From contig SDZP01000138.1 in NCBI GenBank assembly GCA_004144935.1, forward strand, positions 1 to 8,562: a DNA stretch of 8,562 nucleotides. The letters run 5' to 3'. Positions 1-6,571 of this stretch are shown here, one piece after another (the first letter of the stretch is position 1; each line of letters starts with the position of its first letter). Below the pieces are notes generated by a model. It did not search any database, was not told where the DNA came from, and saw only the letters and a list, made by a program, of their open reading frames with translations. Origin of the DNA: Caulobacteraceae bacterium. Its GTDB lineage: Bacteria > Pseudomonadota > Alphaproteobacteria > Caulobacterales > Caulobacteraceae. A program made the position numbers and the translations under genes.

Positions 1-1
1 C

Positions 2-3000
2 ACCTATTCCGATGCCTCGTTGAGCGGCGACGACTTCCTCGACGGCGGGGCCGGCGACGATATCCTGAAGGGCGGCGGCGGCGATGACATCCTCATCGGC
101 GGCATCGGCGCCGACAACCTGCAGGGCGGCGCGGGCTTCGACATCATCAGCTACGCCGACAACGCCACCGCAGTCGGGGTCAACCTGGCCCTGACGTCGG
201 TCAACGACGGCACGGGCATCGACACCCATTCCGGAATCGAAGGGGTCATCGGCTCGGCCTTCGACGACTCGCTGCAGGGCAACGACTCCGACAACAGCCT
301 GGATGGCGGAGACGGCAATGATGTTCTGCGCGGTCAGGGCGGCAACGACGTCATGAACGGCGGCGAAGGATCCGACCAGGTACGCGGCGGGGCCGGCAAC
401 GATGCGGTGCATGGCGACATCGGTGACGACTACGTGCAAGGCGGCAACGGCGACGACCTGATCGACGGCGGCGAAGGCTTCGACCGCGCCGCCTTCTTCG
501 ACTCCACGGTCGGGGTGACCGTTGACCTGCGGATCCAGGGTGTCGCCCAGAACACCGGCCAGGGCATGGATACCCTCGTCAATATCGAGCACCTGTCGGG
601 CACGGCGCTGGCCGATACCCTGACCGGCGATGACAACGCCAACTGGCTTGCCGGTTCGGGCGGCGGCGACATCCTCCGCGGCATGGGCGGCAACGACTAC
701 CTGAGCGTCGTCCAGGGGACCAACACGGTCGACGGCGGCGACGGGATCGACACCTTCGCCTACACCGACACCGCCACCAGCGGCATCACCCTCACCCTGC
801 TGAATCAGGGCGTCGCCCAGAACACCGGGCAGGGCATGATGACCATGAGCAACATGGAGAACCTCAACGGCTGGTTCTACAACGACAACCTCACCGGTGA
901 CGGCGGGGCCAACCTTCTGGCCGGCGACGCCGGCAATGATATCCTCAGCGGCGGCGCCGGCGCCGACCTGCTGTTGGGCGACGGCTCCGTCGGTCCCGCT
1001 ACGATCGGCAACTCCGGGCCCCTGACCGTGTTCGACGATGTCACGATTGCGGCGAACGTCGCCGGCGGCGTGGACTCTCTGGCTGGCGGAGCGGGCGATG
1101 ACGTCCTGCGAGGTGGTCGTGGTAACGACACCCTCGACGGCGGCGCCGACCGGGATACAGCGATCTTCGCCGGTCTGCGCTCGGCCTACACCATCACCCA
1201 GAACGGACCGGTCGCCTACACCGTGACCGGGCCGGACGGCACGGACACCGTCTACAACGTCGAGTTCCTGCAGTTCGACGATGAGACCGTGGCCCTGGTC
1301 AACACCATCAATGGCGACGCCGGCGACAACACTATCGGCGGATCGAACGGCGACGACGTCATCAACGGCAACGACGGCAACGACTATCTCGACGGCTATG
1401 CGGGCAACGACACGCTCGACGGCGGCGAGGGCAACGACCAGGCCTATGGCTGGGACGGCGACGACCACCTGATCGGCGGCAACGGCTCCGACTCGCTGGG
1501 CGGCAATCTCGGCAACGATTGGCACGAAGGCGGCGCCGGCGATGACTATATCCGCGGCGGCGGCGGCAACGACATCTTCGACGGCGGCTCGGGCTGGGAC
1601 CGCGCGGCCTTCGCACCGCAGTCCATCGATCCGCAGGTCGGCGTCACCGTCGACCTCAACATCCAGGGCGTCGCCCAGAACACCGGCATGGGCATGGATA
1701 CCCTCATCGGTATCGAGCACCTCTCGGGCACCCAGTTCAGCGACGTGCTGACCGGCGACGGCAGCGACAACTGGCTGTGGGGCGGCTCGAACGGGTCGGG
1801 GGTCACCGGCAACGACATCATCGACGGCCAGGGCGGCAACGACCTGATCCAGGTCGGCATCGGGACCCACACCCTGAGTGGCGGCCTGGGTATCGACACC
1901 GTCAGCTACAACGGCAACGGCTCGCCCGACATCAGCGCGGCCGGTATCACCCTCGACCTGACGCTGCAGGGCGCCGCGCAGAACACCGAGCAGGGCATGC
2001 ATGTCCTGACCGGGTTCGAGAACGTCTCGGGCTCGCGCTACGACGACGCCATCACCGGCGACGCCGCGGCCAACACCCTGGCCGGTTTCGCGGGCGCCGA
2101 CACACTGTCGGGCGCCGGCGGCGACGACATCCTGCTGGGTGACGGCGTGATCGCGCAGTCCAACCCGGTCGGAACGTTCGCCGGTCCGATCTCGACCTTC
2201 CAGGACTCGGCGGTGGCCTACGGCCAGCCCAGCTTCAGCGGCAACGACGTTCTCAATGGCGGGGCGGGCAACGACCGGCTGTTCGGAGCGGGCGGCAACG
2301 ACACCCTCGACGGCGGCGCCGACAACGACACGGCCGTCTTCTCGGGCGCGTTCGCCAACTACGCCATCGTCTTCAACAACGATGGCAGCGTCACCCTGAC
2401 CGACACCGTCGGCAGTGACGGAGCGGACATCATCCGCAACGTCGAGAGCTTCGAGTTCAGCGACCGGACCGTGGCCCTTGCCGATCTGATCCCGATCACC
2501 CTGGCGAGCGACGCCCTGATGGTCACCCGCGGACAGCCATCGGACCTGCTGGCTTCGGTGCTGCTGGGCAACGACGGCCTCGCCGATGGCCACAGCGTCG
2601 TCGCGATCCGCAACGTCAGCGGGGCCACCGTCTCCCTCGTCGGCGGCCGGCTTCAGATTCTGGCCACTGGCGCGACCGCCAGCTTCGAGTACATCATCGA
2701 CGGCCCCTCGGGTCGCCAGGCCGGCGCGGTCAATGTCTCGACCGTGCTCACCAGCAATGTCGCCGACACCGTGACCGCGGGGGCGGTCGTCGCCGCCGAC
2801 CTGGTCGGGCTGAACGGCAACGACACCCTGACCGGCACGGCCGGGCAGGACCGCCTGGTTGGCGGCGCCGGCAACGACATCCTGGACGGCGGCGCCGGCG
2901 TCGACGAGCTGATCGGTGGGGCCGGCAACGACACCTACCGCGTCACGGCCGGCGACCTGATCACCGAACTGGCCGGCGAAGGCCTCGACACCGTCGAAGT

Positions 3001-5515
3001 CGCCAGCGGCAGCTACACCCTGGGCGACGAACTCGAGAAGCTGGTCCTGCTGGCCGGCGCCGGCGCGGTGAACGCCACGGGCAACGCCCTGGCCAACACC
3101 CTAGTCGGCAACGCCTCCAACAACGTGCTGGACGGCGGCCTCGGGGCCGACATCCTGCAGGGCGGGGCCGGCGATGACACCTATGTCGTGGACAACGTCG
3201 GGGACACCATCTCCGACGTCGGCGGCGGCGTCGACACGGTGAAGACGACGCTCAACACCTATGTGCTGGGCTCGACGACCCTGGAGAACCTGACCTTCAC
3301 CGGCACGGGCGCCTTCACCGGCACGGGCACCAGCCTGGCCAACGTCATCACCGGCGGGGCGGGCAATGACCGTCTCGACGGCCTGGCGGGCGCCGACACC
3401 ACCATCGGCGGTCTCGGCGACGACGTTCACGTAGTCAGCGGCGCGACCGACATCGTCGTCGAACTGGCCGGCGAGGGCGCCGACACCATCGAGGCCAGCG
3501 CCTCCTATGTGCTGGCGGCGGGGGTCTCGGTCGAAACCATGATCGCCATCGGCGCCGCGGCCGTCAGCCTGACCGGCAACGAGCTGGACAACAGCCTGAT
3601 CGGCAACGGCGCGGCCAACGTCCTGAACGGCGGGGCCGGGGCTGACGCCATGGCCGGCGGGGGCGGCGCGGACACCTACATCGTCGACAACGTCGGCGAC
3701 ACGGTGACCGAACTGGCCGGCGGCGGCATCGACACCGTGCAGTCCAGCATCGACTTCACCCTCGGGGCCGAAGTCGAGCGCCTGACCCTGACCGGCCTCG
3801 CCATCTCGGCGACCGGCAACGGCCTCGACAACATCCTGGTCGGCAACGCCCAGGACAACATCCTGAACGGCGGCGCCGGCGCCGACAGCCTGCAGGGCGG
3901 AAACGGCAACGACACCTACTATGTCGACAACGCCGGGGACGCGATCGTCGAGACCGGCATCGGCATCGACACGGTGATCACCAGCCTGGCCAGCTACACG
4001 CTCGGCACGGCGCTGGAGAACCTCAGGTTCGAGGGAACCGGCGCCTTTGTCGGGACCGGCAACACGGTGGCCAATGCGATCACCGGCGATGCAGGCGCTG
4101 ACACGCTCAGCGGCCTGGGTGGCGACGACATCCTCGACGGCGGTCTCGGGGCCGACGCCATGGACGGCGGCGCGGGCAACGACACCTACTATGTCGACAA
4201 CGCCGGCGACACGATCACCGACAGCTCGGGCGTCGACACGGTCCTGACCACCCGCTCCTACGCCCTGGCGGCGACGCTGGAAAACGCCACCTACGTTGGC
4301 GCGTCCGGCGCCTCCCTGACCGGCAACACCCTGGCCAACATCCTGATCGGCGGCGGCGCGACCGACTTCCTCAAGGGTCTGGCGGGGGATGACACCCTGT
4401 ATGGCAACGGCGGCAACGACGACCTGCAAGGGGCGGACGGCGCCGACGTCCTCGATGGGGGAGCCGGAGCCGACACCATGTCGGGCGGCCTCGGCAACGA
4501 CACCTTCATCGTCGACGACGCCGGCGACGTGGTCAGCGAGAACGCCGGCCAGGGCACGGACCGCGTGCGCACCACCCTGGCCAGCTACAGCCTGACGGCC
4601 AACGTCGAGGACCTGACCTACATCGGCGCGGGCGCCTTCACCGGCGTCGGCAACGGTCTGGACAATGTCATCGCCGGCGGCGCCCTGGGCGACACCCTGT
4701 CGGGCGGTCTCGGCAACGACACCGTCAACGGCGGAGCCGGAGCCGACACCCTGAACGGCGACGACGGCAATGACACCCTCGACGGCGGGACGGGCGCCGA
4801 CACCCTGACCGGCGGCGCGGGCAATGACAGCTACCTCATCGACGATGCCGGCGATGTGGTTGTCGAGCTGGCGGCCGGCGGCACGGACAACCTCCGCGTC
4901 TCCGCCTCCAGCTACGTCATGGGCGCCGAGATCGAGGTCATGCAGTTCGTCGGGACCGGCGGCTTCACCGGGACGGGCAATGCGCTGGCCAACACCATCA
5001 TCGGTGGGACCGGCGCGGACACCCTCAATGGTGAGGCGGGCGCCGATACGGTGCGCGGCGGCCAGGGTGGCGACACCCTGAACGGCGGCCTGGACAATGA
5101 TAAACTGTACGGGGAAGACGGCGCCGACGTCCTGAACGGGAACGAAGGCAATGACCTGCTGTACGGCGGCCTGGGCGCAGACACCCTGGCCGGCGGCGCG
5201 GGCCGCGACCTCTTCGTCATCCAGGCCCCCTCCGACAGCCTGGCCGGCGCGGGCGCCCGGGACATCATCACCGATTGGGACGCGCTCGATGTCATCGACC
5301 TGCGCTCGATGGATGCGATCGCCGGCGGCGCCGACGATCTCTTCATCTACCAGGGCAATGCCGCCTTCAGCGCCGGTGGCGTGGGCGAAGTTCGCTGGGA
5401 GCAGATCGGTGGCGACACCATCGTCCAGGGCGACCTGAACGGGGACGGCATCGTCGACTTCGAAGTGCAGATCACCGGTCTGCAGACCCTCAACAACCTC
5501 GACTTCGCGCTCTAG
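2..5515 (+). CDS. Giant RTX calcium-binding protein, type I secreted (5' partial)
   Basis: The frame is open from the first bases of the window and already encodes RTX-type sequence before the first possible start (TTG at 20), so the true start lies upstream. The visible part is 1837 residues ending at TAG 5515. Numbering below counts from the TTG. By eye there are roughly 80 GGxGxDxLx-type nonapeptides, counting degenerate ones; such repeats bind calcium and fold as beta-rolls once outside the cell. Order of parts: RTX and GVTVDL-type modules (1-823), a cadherin-like spacer (824-920), eight 'GNDTYxVDNxGD' modules (969-1663), a last RTX run (1664-1728) and a serralysin-like C-terminal domain (1729-1831). 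There is no cysteine and I count five lysines. No enzymatic domain is visible, so a surface, matrix or adhesin role is inferred; a catalytic domain could lie in the missing N-terminus. Export by an ABC/MFP/TolC type I system is expected from the family, but those genes are not in the window. Confidence 0.93.
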   Translation, partial: TYSDASLSGDDFLDGGAGDDILKGGGGDDILIGGIGADNLQGGAGFDIISYADNATAVGVNLALTSVNDGTGIDTHSGIEGVIGSAFDDSLQGNDSDNSLDGGDGNDVLRGQGGNDVMNGGEGSDQVRGGAGNDAVHGDIGDDYVQGGNGDDLIDGGEGFDRAAFFDSTVGVTVDLRIQGVAQNTGQGMDTLVNIEHLSGTALADTLTGDDNANWLAGSGGGDILRGMGGNDYLSVVQGTNTVDGGDGIDTFAYTDTATSGITLTLLNQGVAQNTGQGMMTMSNMENLNGWFYNDNLTGDGGANLLAGDAGNDILSGGAGADLLLGDGSVGPATIGNSGPLTVFDDVTIAANVAGGVDSLAGGAGDDVLRGGRGNDTLDGGADRDTAIFAGLRSAYTITQNGPVAYTVTGPDGTDTVYNVEFLQFDDETVALVNTINGDAGDNTIGGSNGDDVINGNDGNDYLDGYAGNDTLDGGEGNDQAYGWDGDDHLIGGNGSDSLGGNLGNDWHEGGAGDDYIRGGGGNDIFDGGSGWDRAAFAPQSIDPQVGVTVDLNIQGVAQNTGMGMDTLIGIEHLSGTQFSDVLTGDGSDNWLWGGSNGSGVTGNDIIDGQGGNDLIQVGIGTHTLSGGLGIDTVSYNGNGSPDISAAGITLDLTLQGAAQNTEQGMHVLTGFENVSGSRYDDAITGDAAANTLAGFAGADTLSGAGGDDILLGDGVIAQSNPVGTFAGPISTFQDSAVAYGQPSFSGNDVLNGGAGNDRLFGAGGNDTLDGGADNDTAVFSGAFANYAIVFNNDGSVTLTDTVGSDGADIIRNVESFEFSDRTVALADLIPITLASDALMVTRGQPSDLLASVLLGNDGLADGHSVVAIRNVSGATVSLVGGRLQILATGATASFEYIIDGPSGRQAGAVNVSTVLTSNVADTVTAGAVVAADLVGLNGNDTLTGTAGQDRLVGGAGNDILDGGAGVDELIGGAGNDTYRVTAGDLITELAGEGLDTVEVASGSYTLGDELEKLVLLAGAGAVNATGNALANTLVGNASNNVLDGGLGADILQGGAGDDTYVVDNVGDTISDVGGGVDTVKTTLNTYVLGSTTLENLTFTGTGAFTGTGTSLANVITGGAGNDRLDGLAGADTTIGGLGDDVHVVSGATDIVVELAGEGADTIEASASYVLAAGVSVETMIAIGAAAVSLTGNELDNSLIGNGAANVLNGGAGADAMAGGGGADTYIVDNVGDTVTELAGGGIDTVQSSIDFTLGAEVERLTLTGLAISATGNGLDNILVGNAQDNILNGGAGADSLQGGNGNDTYYVDNAGDAIVETGIGIDTVITSLASYTLGTALENLRFEGTGAFVGTGNTVANAITGDAGADTLSGLGGDDILDGGLGADAMDGGAGNDTYYVDNAGDTITDSSGVDTVLTTRSYALAATLENATYVGASGASLTGNTLANILIGGGATDFLKGLAGDDTLYGNGGNDDLQGADGADVLDGGAGADTMSGGLGNDTFIVDDAGDVVSENAGQGTDRVRTTLASYSLTANVEDLTYIGAGAFTGVGNGLDNVIAGGALGDTLSGGLGNDTVNGGAGADTLNGDDGNDTLDGGTGADTLTGGAGNDSYLIDDAGDVVVELAAGGTDNLRVSASSYVMGAEIEVMQFVGTGGFTGTGNALANTIIGGTGADTLNGEAGADTVRGGQGGDTLNGGLDNDKLYGEDGADVLNGNEGNDLLYGGLGADTLAGGAGRDLFVIQAPSDSLAGAGARDIITDWDALDVIDLRSMDAIAGGADDLFIYQGNAAFSAGGVGEVRWEQIGGDTIVQGDLNGDGIVDFEVQITGLQTLNNLDFAL
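356..1306 (+). repeat. Large internal RTX duplication, copy 1
   Basis: This is the first copy of a block of about 317 residues (113-429). In order it contains a nonapeptide run, a 'DRAAF' turn, a GVTVDL...QGVAQNTGQGM...IEHLSGT module (164-219), a second GITLTL...QGVAQNTGQGM...MENLNG module (254-309), RTX repeats ending in LLLGDG, an irregular loop (321-354), more RTX repeats with GNDTLDGGAD, and an IFAGLRSAYTI...VEFLQFDDETVAL beta segment. All parts recur in the same order in copy 2. The boundaries are judged by eye and may be off by tens of bases. Confidence 0.8.
1478..2488 (+). repeat. Large internal RTX duplication, copy 2
   Basis: This is the second copy of the block (residues 487-823, about 337 residues). 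Matching landmarks in order are 'WDRAAF', GVTVDLNIQGVAQNTGMGM with IEHLSGT (540-601), AGITLDL...QGAAQNTEQGM with FENVSG (641-709), ILLGDG, an irregular loop (710-739), GNDTLDGGAD (760-767) and VFSGAFANYAI...VESFEFSDRTVAL. It is slightly longer than copy 1 because of short insertions, for example after DRAAF and around 589-597. The shared stretch cgtcgcccagaacaccgg occurs at 1669 and, with little or no change, near 541 and 811, so the copies are also similar at the DNA level. Confidence 0.8.
2489..2779 (+). other. Cadherin/tandem-95-like spacer domain inside the RTX protein
   Basis: Residues 824-920 lack the glycine/aspartate nonapeptides and look like a beta-sandwich repeat of the cadherin-like or tandem-95 type often found in giant secreted proteins. 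The visible pattern is a VTRG start, a VLLGNDGLADGHSV turn, VSGATVSLVGGRLQI strands and ATASFEYIIDG, close to the common 'LLGND...SGxxTVSLxxGxxxxxP...ASFTYTVxDG' layout. It divides the protein into two halves with different module types, so it may be a hinge. The match is by eye and degenerate; an Ig-like fold of another family is possible. Confidence 0.45.
2924..5008 (+). repeat. Eight tandem 80-110 residue RTX modules
   Basis: Each module begins with a GNDTY(x)VDNxGD-type strand, continues with DTV..S..Y.LG..LE.L and closes with GTGNxLANxIxG before one or more RTX nonapeptides. Starts are at residues 969, 1051, 1133, 1216, 1296, 1386, 1492 and 1601, or nucleotides 2924, 3170, 3416, 3665, 3905, 4175, 4493 and 4820. 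Spacing is 80-83 residues for the first modules, then 90, 106 and 109 as more nonapeptides are inserted between them. The third module is the most diverged (GDDVHVVSGATDIV in place of GNDTYxVDN). This module type is common in long bacterial RTX proteins. Confidence 0.85.
5204..5515 (+). other. Serralysin-type C-terminal domain with type I secretion signal
   Basis: Residues 1729-1831 leave the nonapeptide pattern and match the layout of the peptidase M10 serralysin C-terminal domain: RDLFVI, then DIITDWDALDVIDLRSMDAI, an AFSAGGVGEVRWEQ segment, and GDLNGDGIVDFEVQITG before a short tail ending in LDFAL. In this family the last residues form the uncleaved signal read by the type I ABC exporter. 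The loop D1805-x-N1807-x-D1809-G-x-x-D1813-x-E1815 has the spacing of an EF-hand or dockerin calcium loop. The protease domain that precedes this domain in serralysins is not seen in the window. Confidence 0.8.
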
Positions 5516-5534
5516 GGCAGGGGCGCCGGCGGGC

Positions 5535-6506
5535 CTATATGGGCTCGCCGGTCCACTCCCAGTGCCAGGGCTCGTAGGCGTAGTTGACGAAGCCGAAGCG
5601 GCCGGCGTTGCGAACCATCCAGCGGTAGGCCAGGGTGCGTGACTGGGCCAGGCGGTTGAAGTTGGCCGTCGAGGCCGGGTCACCGCCGGGCGCCATGCCG
5701 ACATGGATGTCCAGCGCCAGCCCGGTGCGGTGGGCCGAGCAGAGCGTACGGCGGATCCCGTCGCAGTTGCCGTCGGTCAGGCAGCGGGCGGCGTCGGCCT
5801 CCGGATCGCGATAGGCCGAGAAGATCTTCAGGGCGTTCGGTTGGCTGAACACCGCCGGCGCCTCGGCGTGGGCGGCGGCGATCATCCGGCGGTAGGCGGC
5901 CAGGGCGCCGGGACGCAGCTGCATGTCCCGACCATAGACCTCCGAAGGCGCGGCATAAGCCAGGTTCAGGCTCGGCGGCGGGCAGTCCTCGGGGCGGATC
6001 CTCGAGAACGGCCGGCGGCGATGCCATCGCATCCGCATGGCCTCGAACACCGCCGGGCTCATCACGCCGTCGGCCACCGGCCCGTTGCGTCGCTGCCAGC
6101 GCGCCAAGGCGGCGGCGAAACCGGGGTCGCCATAGCCGCAGGCGGTCGCGATCTCGTTGGCGATGAGGGGGGCATAGGTCTCCCAGCCGATCTCCTCGCC
6201 GTTGAACGGCGACCAGATCAGGCTGCGGGCGGAATCCGCGTTGGCCCGGGCGGCGGCGGCGTAGCGGCTGTCGCCGCAATCGCCGCTCAGCCGGGCGGCC
6301 GGGGGCGGCTCGGCGGAGGGCTGCGGGGTGACGTAGCTTTCGCCCTCGTAGGGCTCCGGCAGGGTCGGAGTCTGCGCCCTGGGGGTCAGGAAAAGCCAGC
6401 CCGCGACGAAGACGATCACCGCCAGCAGCGCCAGGCCCGCCGCCCAGCCAAGCAGCCGCAGCAGGCCTTGGACCACGCGGTCGAGAAAACGCAGTATGGC
6501 CTGCAT
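5535..6506 (-). CDS. Membrane-anchored M15-family D-alanyl-D-alanine carboxypeptidase
   Basis: This 323-residue protein is probably a zinc D,D-carboxypeptidase of the VanY/M15 family, which trims the terminal D-alanine from peptidoglycan stem peptides. Arginines at 6, 10 and 17 precede one hydrophobic helix (about 18-40), so it should be tethered in the inner membrane with the rest in the periplasm. A Pro/Glu-rich linker (45-70) follows. Residues about 105-160, including FAAALARWQRRNGPVADGVMSP, resemble a degenerate PG_binding_1 domain. The catalytic part has SAYRD (R233, the expected substrate-binding Arg), SAHRTGLALD (H259 and D266, zinc ligands) and EPWHWEW (E312 catalytic base, H315 zinc ligand). 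Six cysteines (77, 123, 175, 242, 248, 256) could form disulfides. ATG 6506 is preceded by GGAGG at 6515-6511 with a 4-base spacing. The gene lies 65 bases downstream of the flavoprotein gene on the same strand and ends tail to tail with the RTX gene. The exact substrate is inferred from the family. Confidence 0.88.
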   Translation of the reverse strand: MQAILRFLDRVVQGLLRLLGWAAGLALLAVIVFVAGWLFLTPRAQTPTLPEPYEGESYVTPQPSAEPPPAARLSGDCGDSRYAAAARANADSARSLIWSPFNGEEIGWETYAPLIANEIATACGYGDPGFAAALARWQRRNGPVADGVMSPAVFEAMRMRWHRRRPFSRIRPEDCPPPSLNLAYAAPSEVYGRDMQLRPGALAAYRRMIAAAHAEAPAVFSQPNALKIFSAYRDPEADAARCLTDGNCDGIRRTLCSAHRTGLALDIHVGMAPGGDPASTANFNRLAQSRTLAYRWMVRNAGRFGFVNYAYEPWHWEWTGEPI

Positions 6507-6530
6507 GCCGCCTCCGAACGGGGTTATCCC

Positions 6531-6554
6531 GTCATGGCAGGGCTAGCGCGTCAA
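6531..6554 (-). promoter_or_regulatory. Possible promoter of the M15 carboxypeptidase gene
   Basis: Read on the minus strand, TTGACGC (6554-6548) matches the Caulobacter-type -35 consensus TTGACGS exactly. After 9 bases GCCATGAC (6538-6531) follows, which fits the -10 consensus GCTANAWC at 6 of 8 positions. A transcript would start near 6524, leaving a short leader that carries the GGAGG ribosome site. A small dyad (acggg-gttat-cccgt, 6518-6532) overlaps the -10 end and the likely start; it may be chance. The gene could also be read through from the flavoprotein gene. Confidence 0.4.
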
Positions 6555-6571
6555 GGCGCGGTTGGTTCAGC

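Noticed and set aside
20..22. TTG at 20 as the start of the RTX gene
   Set aside because: The frame is open upstream to the window edge and codes for TYSDAS directly before the repeat, with no ribosome site; the gene is cut by the window.
356..5008. The DNA-level repeats as a CRISPR array or satellite
   Set aside because: The repeats follow the codon frame and encode RTX nonapeptides with variable synonymous sites; there are no uniform spacers.
5516..5534. GC-rich partial dyad between the convergent genes as a terminator
   Set aside because: The arms do not pair well and no T-tract follows on either strand.
3101..5704. Antisense open frame of 867 codons opposite the RTX gene
   Set aside because: It is in codon register with the RTX frame, so its stops would need sense TTA, CTA or TCA codons, which GC-rich genes avoid; it ends exactly at a rare CTA (3101-3103). 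Its protein has no recognisable domain and simply mirrors the repeats.
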